Of a stretch of DNA of 18,390 nucleotides, positions 1 to 9,889 are shown one piece after another (position 1 is the stretch's first letter; every line of letters begins with the position of its first letter). Location: contig NAOQ01000254.1 of assembly GCA_002751075.1 (NCBI GenBank), forward strand, positions 71,710 through 90,099, read 5' to 3'. Made by a program: the position numbers and the translations under genes. The stretch is from Ichthyophonus hoferi (Eukaryota > Opisthokonta > Ichthyosporea > Ichthyophonida > Ichthyophonidae). The notes under the pieces are model-generated. The model made no database searches and was not told the DNA's origin. It worked only from the letters and a program-made list of their open reading frames with translations.

Positions 1-6
1 TCAGTT

Positions 7-37
<31 letters not shown>

Positions 38-480
38 GGCGTGGCTCGTGAACAAAATAATTATTCGGTGAATTTTGAGGTACTACTAATGAGGTTTGCG
101 CAAGATATTAAAATAAATGACTCTACAGGTTTATAATAATTAGTGCATACATATACTCTTCTACTATTTTTTCAAGTATTACAGTAGAGTATAATCTAAT
201 AAAATATATTAAAATATATCAATAAACGTATATTAAAACACAGAGCTTAATTAATATAAAAATAATGGTTTTTTGTTTAATAATATGCATTTTAAGCCAC
301 TGTTTAAAAAGCACGTCTACCATATATTTTATACGAATAAGATCTTTCGGGAATCTGACACCATATACGATTGCTTTATCAGATCAACCAGATATAAAGA
401 TATATGCATATATATCCATTTAATACAACATACCTCATCTTGTTTACTACATATTGTTGTAAGACCGTGATCTCTGAATA
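1..480. other. AT-rich non-coding DNA with TTTA microsatellite
   Basis: No gene is supported here. The first 37 bases are a TTTA/ATTT tetranucleotide microsatellite. The rest is low-complexity AT-rich sequence with short imperfect repeats of the ATATTAAAA type near 190-240. The one short open frame (273-470) has an amino-acid composition expected of random AT-rich DNA and no recognisable domain. Confidence 0.6.
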
Positions 481-503
481 AACATCTAGTTCGGCCTAAG
501 TTC

Positions 504-886
504 TGTTAACGACCATATAATTATTGGTCCAATATTGGTTGATTGAAATGCTCATAAGATTCTGCGGCCGCCAGTCTTATCTTAACCAAGTAAACTGATT
601 TGCTAATAAGAATCTTTAGGATCGTCGCATTTACACTAATGAGCACAGCTACGATTGACCTTGCAAGAGAAACAAAGGTCGGGAAAGGATAAAAAGGAAC
701 GGAAACAGCTAATAAACGTTCTGGCACACCTGGGCATACACGGGAACCCTTAATGCCTGTATTACGCGTATAATACCGATATGGGCAAATACGAATACGT
801 TAGTGACAAAGCTTTGCATTCAATTACTATTTGTTAAATATATGGATATCGTCCTATGTACAACACCCAATTGGCGACCCCGAAGC
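504..886 (+). mobile_element. possible LTR-retroelement relic: one LTR plus primer-binding-site-like sequence
   Basis: This stretch is visibly richer in G and C than its flanks. It can be bounded as an LTR of about 362 bp, starting TGTT (504) and ending AACA (865), which form a short terminal inverted repeat. After a 6-base spacer comes TGGCGACCCCGAAG (872-885), which begins with TGG as retroelement primer-binding sites do. An AATAAA lies at 711 and a TATA-like ATAAAAAGG near 689. No second LTR and no gag-pol coding is visible, so if real it is a broken, old remnant. The family is uncertain (Ty3/Gypsy or BEL/Pao). The call rests on terminal and PBS-like motifs only. Confidence 0.3.
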
Positions 887-2710
887 CTGAGGACAAGTCA
901 TTAGAACTATCATTGATTGCTATTGATATTATTTATCTATTATCAGCCTATCCATTGGTTAGAGATTGTAAATCGTAAACTTTACGCATTGATGATAGAA
1001 TCATGCTTAAAATCATAGCTTTATTAAATAAATTTTCTAAGTTTTTTTATAAATATTTAGTGGAATATATTATACAGGTCTCTATTTTAATTCTTTAATT
1101 ATTTTAGATTTTAGATTAATAGATTACTACTTTTAATATCTTAAATACTCTATTATGTCGCAGGTGTACGATAGGTTAATCTGCTGATAGGTTTACTCCC
1201 TCCAAAGCAATTCATTAATTCATTAATCGATAGTCTAATGACTTATTTCTTATTGGTGTTAAACATTAGCCAATAAAAGGTATTAATGTATAGGCGATCA
1301 GTAGCTTTTATAGAAAACATACTTTACAGCTATATTCCATTTTCGAGTTCAAATTAATGCATTATATAAATAAGTATATAATATTTTTTTAATTTATATT
1401 TATTTTTGTGATAAACAGAACGATTTTTTCAAGTGAACTAGAGACATTTTTTTAAAAATAATTACGTTTTAAATTTTTGCCCAATCATAATGAGGTGTGA
1501 ACTTTAGGTTGCCTATTTGCCGCCTATGAGTGGGATGGATTCAAAATACTGTCAAACTATCTCGTATTTAGACAAGATAAAATACCTTGCTGCTATACGA
1601 ACTCTATTAGAGAAAGGATATACATAGATATGGTATATAATATAAAATATAATAAATATAAATATATAAATACATTATTAATACATATATTTATATAACC
1701 GTTATTTTATTTCTAAATAGAACATTATCTTATCTATTACAAACCTATAATATATCTTAGACTCCTATGTAAATAGTCTAGGATATAGTGCGATATAGCA
1801 AACTATAGTAAGATATAACAATATAATTAGAGATATATTAATATATGTACAGTCTTGTTTAGGAGTTTTTTAGGAAAATGTTCTGTTAAAAATTTAATCT
1901 AACCCCCAGATTTCTGATTATATATTATCTATACCAGCTTCACAGTTTTCACATACATCTAGTAATCTTGTACGCTACAAAGTTCTATAAATTGTGTTTA
2001 AATAGATTTTCTGTTATTGTATTCAGACGAGATAGTAAATTTCTAACGTAGTTGTGTAGCTATAGGCTAACTATATAAATAATACTTACCATACAATTGT
2101 ATTACTTACATCCTTACATCCTTATTCTCATTTGCTTTCTAGTTGTGTAGTTTATTGTTTGCTAATTATATGAGCAACACTTACAAACACTTCCATTATT
2201 ACATTAAATACAAATTTTCCTTTTTCATATATCACACTTACTGTACACTATTATTTTGGCAGTGTTTCTAAGGAACACTTTACAACACCTATTAATGCAT
2301 TGGTGGACGGAACTTTAAACTTTATGAATACGTAGCATAGGTAAGGGTTGATTATTCTTCTTGTTTACCGCAATATTGTGTTATATATTTGTCATCGTTT
2401 TTATTATTGTTAGAACTTAGGGTAAGTATGTTTTCCTAATATTTCAATACTACCAATGTTGTTAATTTAGTTGTTAATGGAAAGATGTGGCTTCAATCTT
2501 TTCTTGCTTTTTTTTAAATAGAAAGTATTGTACTTTACTGTTCATCCATATTTATGGTTGGGTAAATCATATGATTGCATGTATATATATTGGTGAAAAA
2601 GTACACACAGCCTTGACAGCAGCATTTACACCGACCTATGCTTATACTATGCATACAATTATTCATTATCTATTCACACATAATGACAATACTATTTTAT
2701 AGGTTACATT
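887..2710. other. AT-rich intergenic DNA upstream of the LIM kinase gene
   Basis: About 1.8 kb without a supportable exon. It may contain the promoter or 5' non-coding exons of the kinase gene. Two good splice-donor-like sites (GTAAGG at 2341, GTAAGT near 2422) are present, but no coding sequence with LIM cysteine spacing precedes them. Two copies of AGTTGTGTAG lie 91 bp apart (2050 and 2141), each followed by a similar GCTAAYTATA stretch, which suggests an old tandem duplication. No promoter motif is convincing. Confidence 0.45.
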
Positions 2711-2712
2711 TA

Positions 2713-2717
<5 letters not shown>

Positions 2718-2756
<39 letters not shown>
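2718..2756. repeat. (ATT)13 microsatellite
   Basis: An uninterrupted trinucleotide ATT run of about 13 units, flanked by imperfect TTATTG units. It lies about 160 bp upstream of the first recognisable kinase exon. The poly-leucine open frame that spans it is a product of the repeat, not a gene. Confidence 0.95.
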
Positions 2757-2916
2757 GCTATTATTGCTGTTACTAGTATTATTACGATTATTGATATTTT
2801 CTCATGTATTCATTGCTGTTTTTCGAAAATAGATTATAATATAGTATAATATGAAATTTATTACCCTAGAGCCAATACAATATGGCATGATCACCCTAAA
2901 CCTCGATTCCCTACAG

Positions 2917-3052
2917 ACGATATTAAATTACCTAAAAAAATGTATGATAAAGGTGATGAAGCGGTAGCACACCGGTGCACAGTTTGTAAAGTACCACTTA
3001 AAACTACGCTATATGAGAGAGATGGTTTGGCGTATTGTGAACAGGATTTTAG
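2917..3052 (+). CDS. LIMK: first recognisable kinase exon: half of LIM domain 1
   Basis: The acceptor CTACAG ends at 2916 and the donor is AG|GTATAG at 3053. The exon encodes the second zinc finger of LIM1 (CTVC, then 16 residues, then CEQD). The residues expected as H-x2-C just upstream of CTVC are absent: the sequence there reads GDEAVAHR. The frame stays open upstream to 2850 without cysteines. The exon may begin at this acceptor, or translation may start at the ATG at 2940. The 3' phase (two bases) matches the next exon and yields an arginine codon across the junction. Confidence 0.7.
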
Positions 3053-6000
3053 GTATAGATAAGTGTTTATATATATATATATATGTGCATTTATGTAATA
3101 TGATATAAGAATATATATATGGGTGTTTTTACTATATGTGTATTTATATATTATATTGTAAGATAATATAATATACCGTAATATGTTATTAAATAATACA
3201 ATCAAGCCTATTATATATGTCTATACATACATGCATGCATTATCTTATAATTTATACTATTACTATATTGTTGTAACCAATCTTATGGCTTACTATTGGT
3301 TTTTTGGTGTTTTATTTTCTATTTATATTTTATTTAAAATTCTTGTTATTATTGTTATTACTTATTTATTTACTATGCCTCTCTCCTTGGGGCTAGATGA
3401 AGGTCGATTAGTTAATAATGTAGAGATCATATGAGGCAATATCCACCAGTAAAAATTAACTAACGTCTATATAATCCAATCAGAAATAAATTTGTTACAC
3501 GCTGTGCAGCATGCCATGAGTATATTTTAGGACCGAATATAAAAGTCAAAGGTGGGTAAAGGAGAGGAGGAACGAGAGAGGGATGGGTGTATATATATAA
3601 GATGGTTTGGTCTTATGTATGTATGTATGCATTTATGTATGATACAATATAATGTAATACAATATGATATCATATAATGTAATATGATAAAACGTGATGC
3701 AATACGGTATTGGCGCACCAATTATTACTGGTATATATGTAATATTCATATAATATATACTAGTATTTTATTGACTGGTTTCTATGTGCACCAATCACTA
3801 TTGGTTATGGTATCATATATAACGATATTTAAAATATAACTAGCCACTTACATATATATGCGAAAATTTTAATACAAGGATGCATCCATGATTTATAACC
3901 ACTTCTATCACACTAATTACTAGGGTATCTCTGTGAGTGTCAATAGTAAAAGAAATACGGCAAAATGTGAATGGCAATGCTTAACTATTGGCTGTAATCA
4001 TGTAAGCTATGCTTGCTAATTACACCCATTACACTTAATTGCACTAATTATATCAACTAGATGGTATTTAAAAAGCGTCCGGGTCAAATTACTGATTGTG
4101 AATGTTACAGTTTTAAAATCTTAAACTTCCCCTGTTAACCTATGCTATATACTTATAATAATTAGAATTCCCTTTGATAGATGTTTGGCAACGGTACAAT
4201 TTTAAAAATTCAAACCATCCGTTAACCTATCACCTATGTTTATTATAATTTTTATTCCCTTTTACAGATGTGAATACATATCATCCTGAGTGTTTTGCCT
4301 GTGCCCAGTGCGGGAATGTTATTGCGGTTGATGAAAATTACGGACTTCGCTATGACATAACCTTTTGCCAATCTTGTTTTGATAGGCGCAAACCTATCAT
4401 TGAAGCCTCCATAAAACCACCGATCACCTTAAAAAAAGGTAGAACTATGGCTTTAATGACCTCCAATCATAGTGATGGATATAATTACGGTATATGTCAT
4501 TGGGAATTATTGATTAGTGATTAGTAGTTATTAATTATTTAATTATTTAGTAATATTCAATTCTTAATAACTAGTAGTTATGGATTGTTACTTATTTATT
4601 ATTAATTATTGTATATACATACTTATTATGCTCTATACTATATTGCTATTGTCTCATTATACTATCATACCATGATTCATATAAAAAAATAAATTATATT
4701 ATCATACGATAATACACTTAAATATCTGATAATAAAAGCTTTAAAAATAATGTAATGCAATACAAATTGTCGCCCGTGTATCTATTATTTATAATTATAG
4801 GTGTACTATATGTAGTTCTTTGATAATCTGTTCTTTTTTGATTATAGGCTACGTGTTTCTTTTTTTCAAAGAATTATTCTTTTAAAAATTCTCCCAATGG
4901 TTTTTATGACTAAGCGTCAGATCCATTATTATATTAGAACCAATTTTTATTATGCGTTTAACAATGTTTAAGTTTTAAAATCTTGTAACACAACAATTTC
5001 AAAAAAATTCAAAAAATTTAACTGTATTAAGAACTTCATTTTTTTTAAAAAAAATCGGGAATTTAACCATTCTCATATTTTGAAGTATTTTTTTAACCAT
5101 GGCAAATTATTGGCACAGGCGACCAGGGTGAGGAGATTAAAGTGGCCACATTAGCACAATGTCACAGTGAAGGGGATTTATTGCAAGGAGAGCCGCCTAG
5201 AACAGAAAATTCATCTCTATGGGGTGTACCCCGTTTCCGGGGTATGTGTGTGGGGTGGCTGCCTATTGGCTGGCAAATAGTTTTACTTCGCTCAACTTTC
5301 ATTTTATGCATTGTACAATATTACATCTTAGGTATTTTATTATATTACAGTACCCATCCTTACCATATTAGTAACTATATTTGATAGGTGTTCTGGATGA
5401 TTCCGATATCAGAGCTAGTTGGCGTAGACGGCATCCTAGAATACGCGCATTCCGATTGGAGGATCTATTATGGGGTCAACGAGTAGGAGAGGGTTTCTTT
5501 GGAGCGGTGTATCAAGTTATGCATAAACAGACTAAAGAAGTAGGTACTGTAGGAGTGGAGTAATAGGTTGCATTATATTGTATTGTTTGTATTGTACAGT
5601 ATTATAATTGTATTATATCATATCATATTCTCCCCCATCCTCCCTTCTCCTACCCTATCCCACCCAATCATCTCAACCTAACCAATCCTGTCCACCTATC
5701 ACATTGTAGATATTTGCTGTTAAGCAGCTAAAAGCCACTACGGACCCTGAAGGGCGAAAGAACTTCCAAAAGGAAATATATCTTTTAAAACGACTACGTC
5801 ATCCTAATATATTAGAGTTCATTGGTGTATTTTTTTTAAAGGTATGGTTATAGTATATTTGCAGATTTGCTTTATATGTATTTGCTATTAATGATTTGCT
5901 ATATATTACTGGCCAGTCAATGGATGGAGATGGTTATAATGTACAAATAGACATCTATATATTGCATATGTACCTATTGTAATTGGTTGTATATATATTG

Positions 6001-8848
6001 TGGGGTGACTCATTGGTAGAGAGACTTTTACATACGTGATATATATATATATATATATAGTGAATATAGTTAGTGTAATTATAATTTTAACCACATTATT
6101 TTACAGGATGCTGGTGTATATATGATAACTGAGTTTGTTGATGGCGGTACTATAAGAAAACATATTAAGAATCAAGATAATCCTATGATATGGTCTTTGC
6201 GGTTAAGTTTTGCCTGTGATATCGCAAAGGGTAGGTGTGAGGAGAGGGGTTTTATGCCATGCTATGTTAGAGTCTAGTGTATTGTGTTATATTGTATTAT
6301 ATTGTATTTTATTAGATTAAACTGTACTATACTATACTGTACTCTACTATACTATGCTATACTCTATACTATACACTATTATACTATACTACACTGTTCT
6401 ATACTCTATTACTACTATATTATTTACCATTGTTATATGTATAGATATCGCGCCTCTATGTTAGTCCTATTTTTCTCTTATTCTTCTCTTTTATTGTTAC
6501 CTGCGCATCTCTCTACCTATTGTATTCACCCATTATACCCATCACGTTTATCTGCCATGTTCTTCTAAAAATAGAAAATATGTATTGACTGGACGCGTTC
6601 TATTGGCTTCTATTTAAAGTCATTTTATAATATAATTCAACCTGCTTATTCGATTCTATTAATAGGCATTATGATAGTTATATCTTTAATATTTTACTGG
6701 TTTTTATTTATAATCCACAATCGTATTTATTTTCTATTACACATATAATTTATAGCAAGCCTTTGATTGGTTAATCAGCATGCACATAGATTACCTATCT
6801 CTCTTTTAAAATTTTCTTTTAAGAGTAATCTATTAACTCCATTGGTTTTTACAGGTTGTGCTCACCTGCACGCCAATCGCATCATTCACCGGGATTTGAC
6901 GTCAAAAAACTGCCTTATACGGTCAGATATGTCAGTGTGTGTGGCAGATTTTGGTCTGGCTAAATTGACTAAAACATCAGAACCTTCTCGGATGACAGTA
7001 CGTATTCTTATTGTTTATATTATAATATGAGTTAATGATATGCTATTATTTCGTTTGGATTGCAATTCTTTAGTAGCTTATATTACATTTATTATATTAT
7101 ATTATAGTTTACAAATATATATATGTAATGGGGTGTGGGTTAGAATTCATATAGGAATGATTAGATAGAAGTCAGGGGTTTGATTGGATTGTGAATATTG
7201 CCTTGTCGATATTTTAATTGGTTACCTATTTATAAAGACTTGGATTGATAGAGGGAGTTTAGAGGTATAATATTAGATAGTAAAATATTATGTAATCTAA
7301 GATGGTAAAATATAATATAATATAATATGAAAGATTTACCCTATATAATATATACCTTATGCCTTTCCCTCCTTGCCCTCATCCCCATCCCTCTCTTCCA
7401 CTTACATCCTCATTCTCCTCTTTTACCTCCCTCTCACCCTGTAGGTTGTAGGCTCACCCTATTGGATGGCCCCTGAGATGCTACATGGGTCCCCCTATAA
7501 TCACAGTGCAGATGTGTTTTCATTGGGCATTATCATGGGTGAAATGGCAGCACGAATACGCGCTACTCCAGATGAATTCCCACGCACTGGTAATTTTGGA
7601 GTTGAATTTGATGAACTACGGAAGCTTTGCCACCCTGATATGCCACCGGAGTATTTTAATATTTTAAAAGACAGTTGTTCATTGGTACCTGAATCACGGC
7701 CAAGCATGACCAAGATAGTGGAGGAGTTGGAAAAGATGCTTCATCCAGAAAGAAAGCAGTTAAATCGTATAGGACCTATGAGGGTGTCTAGGGGGGGAAT
7801 GTTAAAGCGATCACCGCGTGCAACTACCCTTAGTTACTATGAGGAGAACGATAATGGCCCCAAGTCCACTAAGACATATAGGGAGGTCGGTAGTCCACTG
7901 GCTAGGAAACCTATGGAGAAGGAATTTAAGGAAGGGAATGAAGAGAGGTTACTGCAGGATAATCAGTATACGGATAATGCGATTGATCACTGTCCTACTA
8001 GTGAGAACACGAATGGCTTATTGGCTGAAGGTCCTGATACATTATTATTTCCCCAGAGAGAGGAGCAATCTAAGAGTGAGTTAAAATCAGAAGAGAATTT
8101 GACAGTATTAACATGTGATTCGCTTAAACAATTGCACATTACTGGACAATCAGAATCAGGATCAATTAGCGGGGCCTTATTGACTGGGTCCTTGACTGGG
8201 TCCAAAACCGATCTAGCCAGCAATGCAACCATTAAGCCAGATATACCACATGGTACTAACGCAGTAGAAGGAGGGATGAAGAAGTTACACAAGTGGCTGA
8301 GAGGTGGGAGTTTAAACCAGATAAAAAAACTAGCTAACCTATGCGCTTATCCAGGCCCGAGATCACGGTCTCTCTCTCTACGCAAAGATTCATCGGCTCA
8401 GTCCCCTATACTTAATGCTATCAAGGAGGGTGCTTTCCCCTCACTTAAGGCTAAGTCTATGGAACAACTACCTTCTATTTCTAGGTTAAGTTCTTCCTCT
8501 CCTGCTTCGATTGATAATATATCTAAGGATCGGTCCCCTCTATCAAAACGCTCTACGTTGGAGGCTAATGATACAGCATTCTTGCCTTCCACAGATTCCA
8601 GCAAGGTGGAGCCATGTTCTCTGTCAGACAGTGATAGTAGCAATATAACCCCATCATTGGTCCTAAATCCTGAACCTGATCATCTAGATGTAGTTACTGA
8701 TGGCGGATTTAGTAGTAGTGATGAGGTGGGAGACGACCTAACCATGCTTAAGATTAAGAGCTTTGCATCTCATAACTCTACATCCGAGTTTAACCATAAT
8801 GGCTTAGTAGCACCTAACTCTTTACCTGATATAAAGTCTCATTCTTAG
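2917..8848 (+). CDS. LIMK: LIM-domain protein kinase of the LIMK/TESK (LISK) family, 9 exons, 5' end unresolved
   Basis: Exons: 2917-3052, 3484-3551, 4268-4438, 5119-5241, 5388-5539, 5710-5841, 6107-6230, 6855-6997, 7445-8848. All are joined by GT-AG introns with matching phases, giving 809 aa from the Met at 2940. Residues 13-36 form the second zinc finger of LIM1. Residues 45-97 form a full LIM2 (CxxC, HxxC, CxxC, CxxC). The kinase spans about 185-441: glycine loop GEGFFG 192-197, Lys214, helix-C Glu231, HRDLTSKN 306-313, DFG 326-328, Thr342 before VVGSPYWMAPE. All catalytic residues are present. Residues 442-809 are a Ser-rich tail. LIM plus kinase is known from LIMK, which phosphorylates cofilin and stabilises actin. 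HRDLTSKN and GSPYW resemble TESK instead of LIMK's HRDLNSHN and GNPYW. No PDZ is seen. The first half of LIM1 is missing, so the start is provisional. Confidence 0.9.
3053..3483 (+). other. kinase intron between LIM1 and LIM2 exons
   Basis: A 431-bp AT-rich intron beginning GTATAG and ending AATCAG. It holds a (TA)n run near 3068-3084 and no other coding potential. The open frame at 3183-3434 is low-complexity and not supported. Confidence 0.7.
3552..4267 (+). other. kinase intron within LIM2
   Basis: A 716-bp intron starting GTGGGT and ending TTTACAG. It splits LIM2 between its first CxxC pair and its HxxC pair. Near-duplicate segments around 4100-4165 and 4195-4262 both read roughly TTTTAAAAnnnnAAAC...GTTAACCTAT...TTATAAT...CCCTTT, an old tandem duplication just before the acceptor. 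Nothing else is recognised. Confidence 0.6.
4439..5118 (+). other. kinase intron where a PDZ exon would be expected
   Basis: A 680-bp intron after the LIM2 exon. In animal LIMKs a PDZ domain of about 90 residues follows LIM2, but no reading frame here carries a PDZ-like stretch. The interval is poly-A/T-rich low-complexity DNA. A second, in-frame donor lies at 4490 (CG|GTATATG). Confidence 0.65.
5630..5709 (+). other. long C/T-rich tract before kinase exon 5710-5841
   Basis: About 80 bases of mostly pyrimidine sequence (runs such as CTCCCCCATCCTCCC) end in the acceptor TTGTAG. It is far longer than a standard polypyrimidine tract and resembles tracts before 7445, 12213 and 13222. Confidence 0.7.
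6231..6854 (+). other. kinase intron with imperfect TATAC-type satellite
   Basis: A 624-bp intron between the helix-C/hinge exon and the catalytic-loop exon. From about 6280 to 6420 it consists of degenerate 5-10 bp units of the ACTATACT/TATTGTAT type. The remainder is unremarkable AT-rich DNA ending in TTTTACAG. The open frame at 6284-6568 is a by-product of the repeat. Confidence 0.75.
6998..7444 (+). other. kinase intron with C/T-rich 3' end
   Basis: A 447-bp intron starting GTACGT. Its last ~80 bases (7366-7444) are strongly pyrimidine-rich and end CCCTGTAG. It separates the activation loop (ending at Thr342) from VVGSPYWMAPE, so the splice falls immediately after the candidate regulatory threonine. 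Confidence 0.75.
8180..8203 (+). repeat. perfect 12-bp tandem duplication in the kinase tail
   Basis: Two adjacent identical copies of TTGACTGGGTCC (8180-8191 and 8192-8203). They keep the frame and add a second copy of the Leu-Thr-Gly-Ser motif to the Ser-rich tail. The perfect identity suggests a recent slippage event in a part of the protein under weak constraint. Confidence 0.95.
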
Positions 8849-9889
8849 TTTTATCTAGTTATTAGGTTGGGTGTGTGTATATATATATATATATATATGT
8901 ATTTATGTATGTATATATATATGCATACGCATGTATGTACTTTAGTCTCTCATTTGTATATAATTCCTTTCGAACCTCAATAATGCAAGAAGTAAAACAT
9001 TTGAACAATTATTTCGTTTATATATATATATATATATATACTTAATTATGTAATATAGTCTGTTTATTTACATATGTATATATTCAGGGTTGAGCCCTAC
9101 CTTTTAGGACGTCATATTGCAATATATACTTGGCGTACGATGATTTATTAATTAGTTGATTAGGAGATTTGATATATATCATTATAGTATGTTTTAATAG
9201 GTACTTATTCTATTATACATACCTACTTATACACACTTATATAAATACATATACCATTTCTCCAGTACTTGATAAGTGGCCTGGAATTGATTATCGGTTG
9301 CCAGGTTATATAACATAAAGCAATAAATATTGGCTTGGATAAAATTGTTTTAAAAAATGAATGTGTATATGAAATCCTCCTTAAAAGGACTGAACCCCAG
9401 GGGTTTCCATAAATAGTCTTTTCAATCCTGTATTATGATTGATGGATCTATTTTATGGTATGTCGTTATATAATAACTGAGGTAAAGCACGATTTGTATT
9501 TGTGTAGTTGTTCCGAATTATTGTATTAAGATTATATATATATCCAAAATATAATAATGCCTGATTGGAGATAATATAGTTACATTGTGTACCGTTCTGA
9601 TGCTCTCCTTATATATAATCTGTCTGACCAATAATAGATTATTCTTTCTATCAATCTAATAGGCTATTAGGCTAATAAAAGCGATTATATTCTTACACGG
9701 AGTCATTTCACTTGAACCTATTATGGTAATATTGACATTTTATGATTGAACTATGACTTTCATTGGTGAATTATTTAATCTAACATTCCTGAAAAAAACT
9801 TGGTATCTTTCCCATTTTTTATCGTCTTTCCTATCTGTTCAACCACAACTAATAATAATAATAACAATCAAGTAAAAGAGACTGCTAAT
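8849..9889. other. intergenic region between LIM kinase and PSAT1
   Basis: About 1 kb between the kinase stop codon and the PSAT1 ATG, holding the kinase 3' UTR and presumably the PSAT1 promoter. (TA)n runs lie at about 8877-8898 and 9019-9040. A short palindrome AACCCC-A-GGGGTT lies near 9394. A small (AAT)n run sits just upstream of the PSAT1 start. There is no open reading frame of note and no clear TATA box. Confidence 0.6.
9322..9327 (+). terminator. candidate poly(A) signal of the LIM kinase gene
   Basis: AATAAA about 470 bases after the kinase stop codon. It is the clearest canonical signal in this intergenic stretch. In AT-rich DNA the hexamer also occurs by chance, so the assignment is tentative. 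Confidence 0.35.

Noticed and set aside
521-727. Minus-strand open frame of 68 codons in the GC-richer island
   Set aside because: It begins at a non-ATG codon, has no recognised domain, and lies inside the putative LTR relic, so chance is the simpler explanation.
1123-1168. Possible exon ending CRRCTI before a GT donor, considered as the missing first CxxC of LIM1
   Set aside because: It is very short, more than 1.7 kb from the next exon, has no preceding acceptor of quality and no accompanying HxxC exon. One CxxC by chance is expected in this much DNA.
2638-2832. Leucine-rich open frame that looks like a membrane segment
   Set aside because: It is the translation of the (ATT)n microsatellite.
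2891-3205. Minus-strand open frame of 104 codons over the first kinase exon
   Set aside because: Its composition is Tyr/Ile-rich from TA repeats, and it is antisense to a clear LIM exon.
7501-8643. Several minus-strand and alternative-frame open frames over the last kinase exon
   Set aside because: They are shadows of the 1.4-kb kinase coding exon, whose plus-strand frame has clear kinase motifs.
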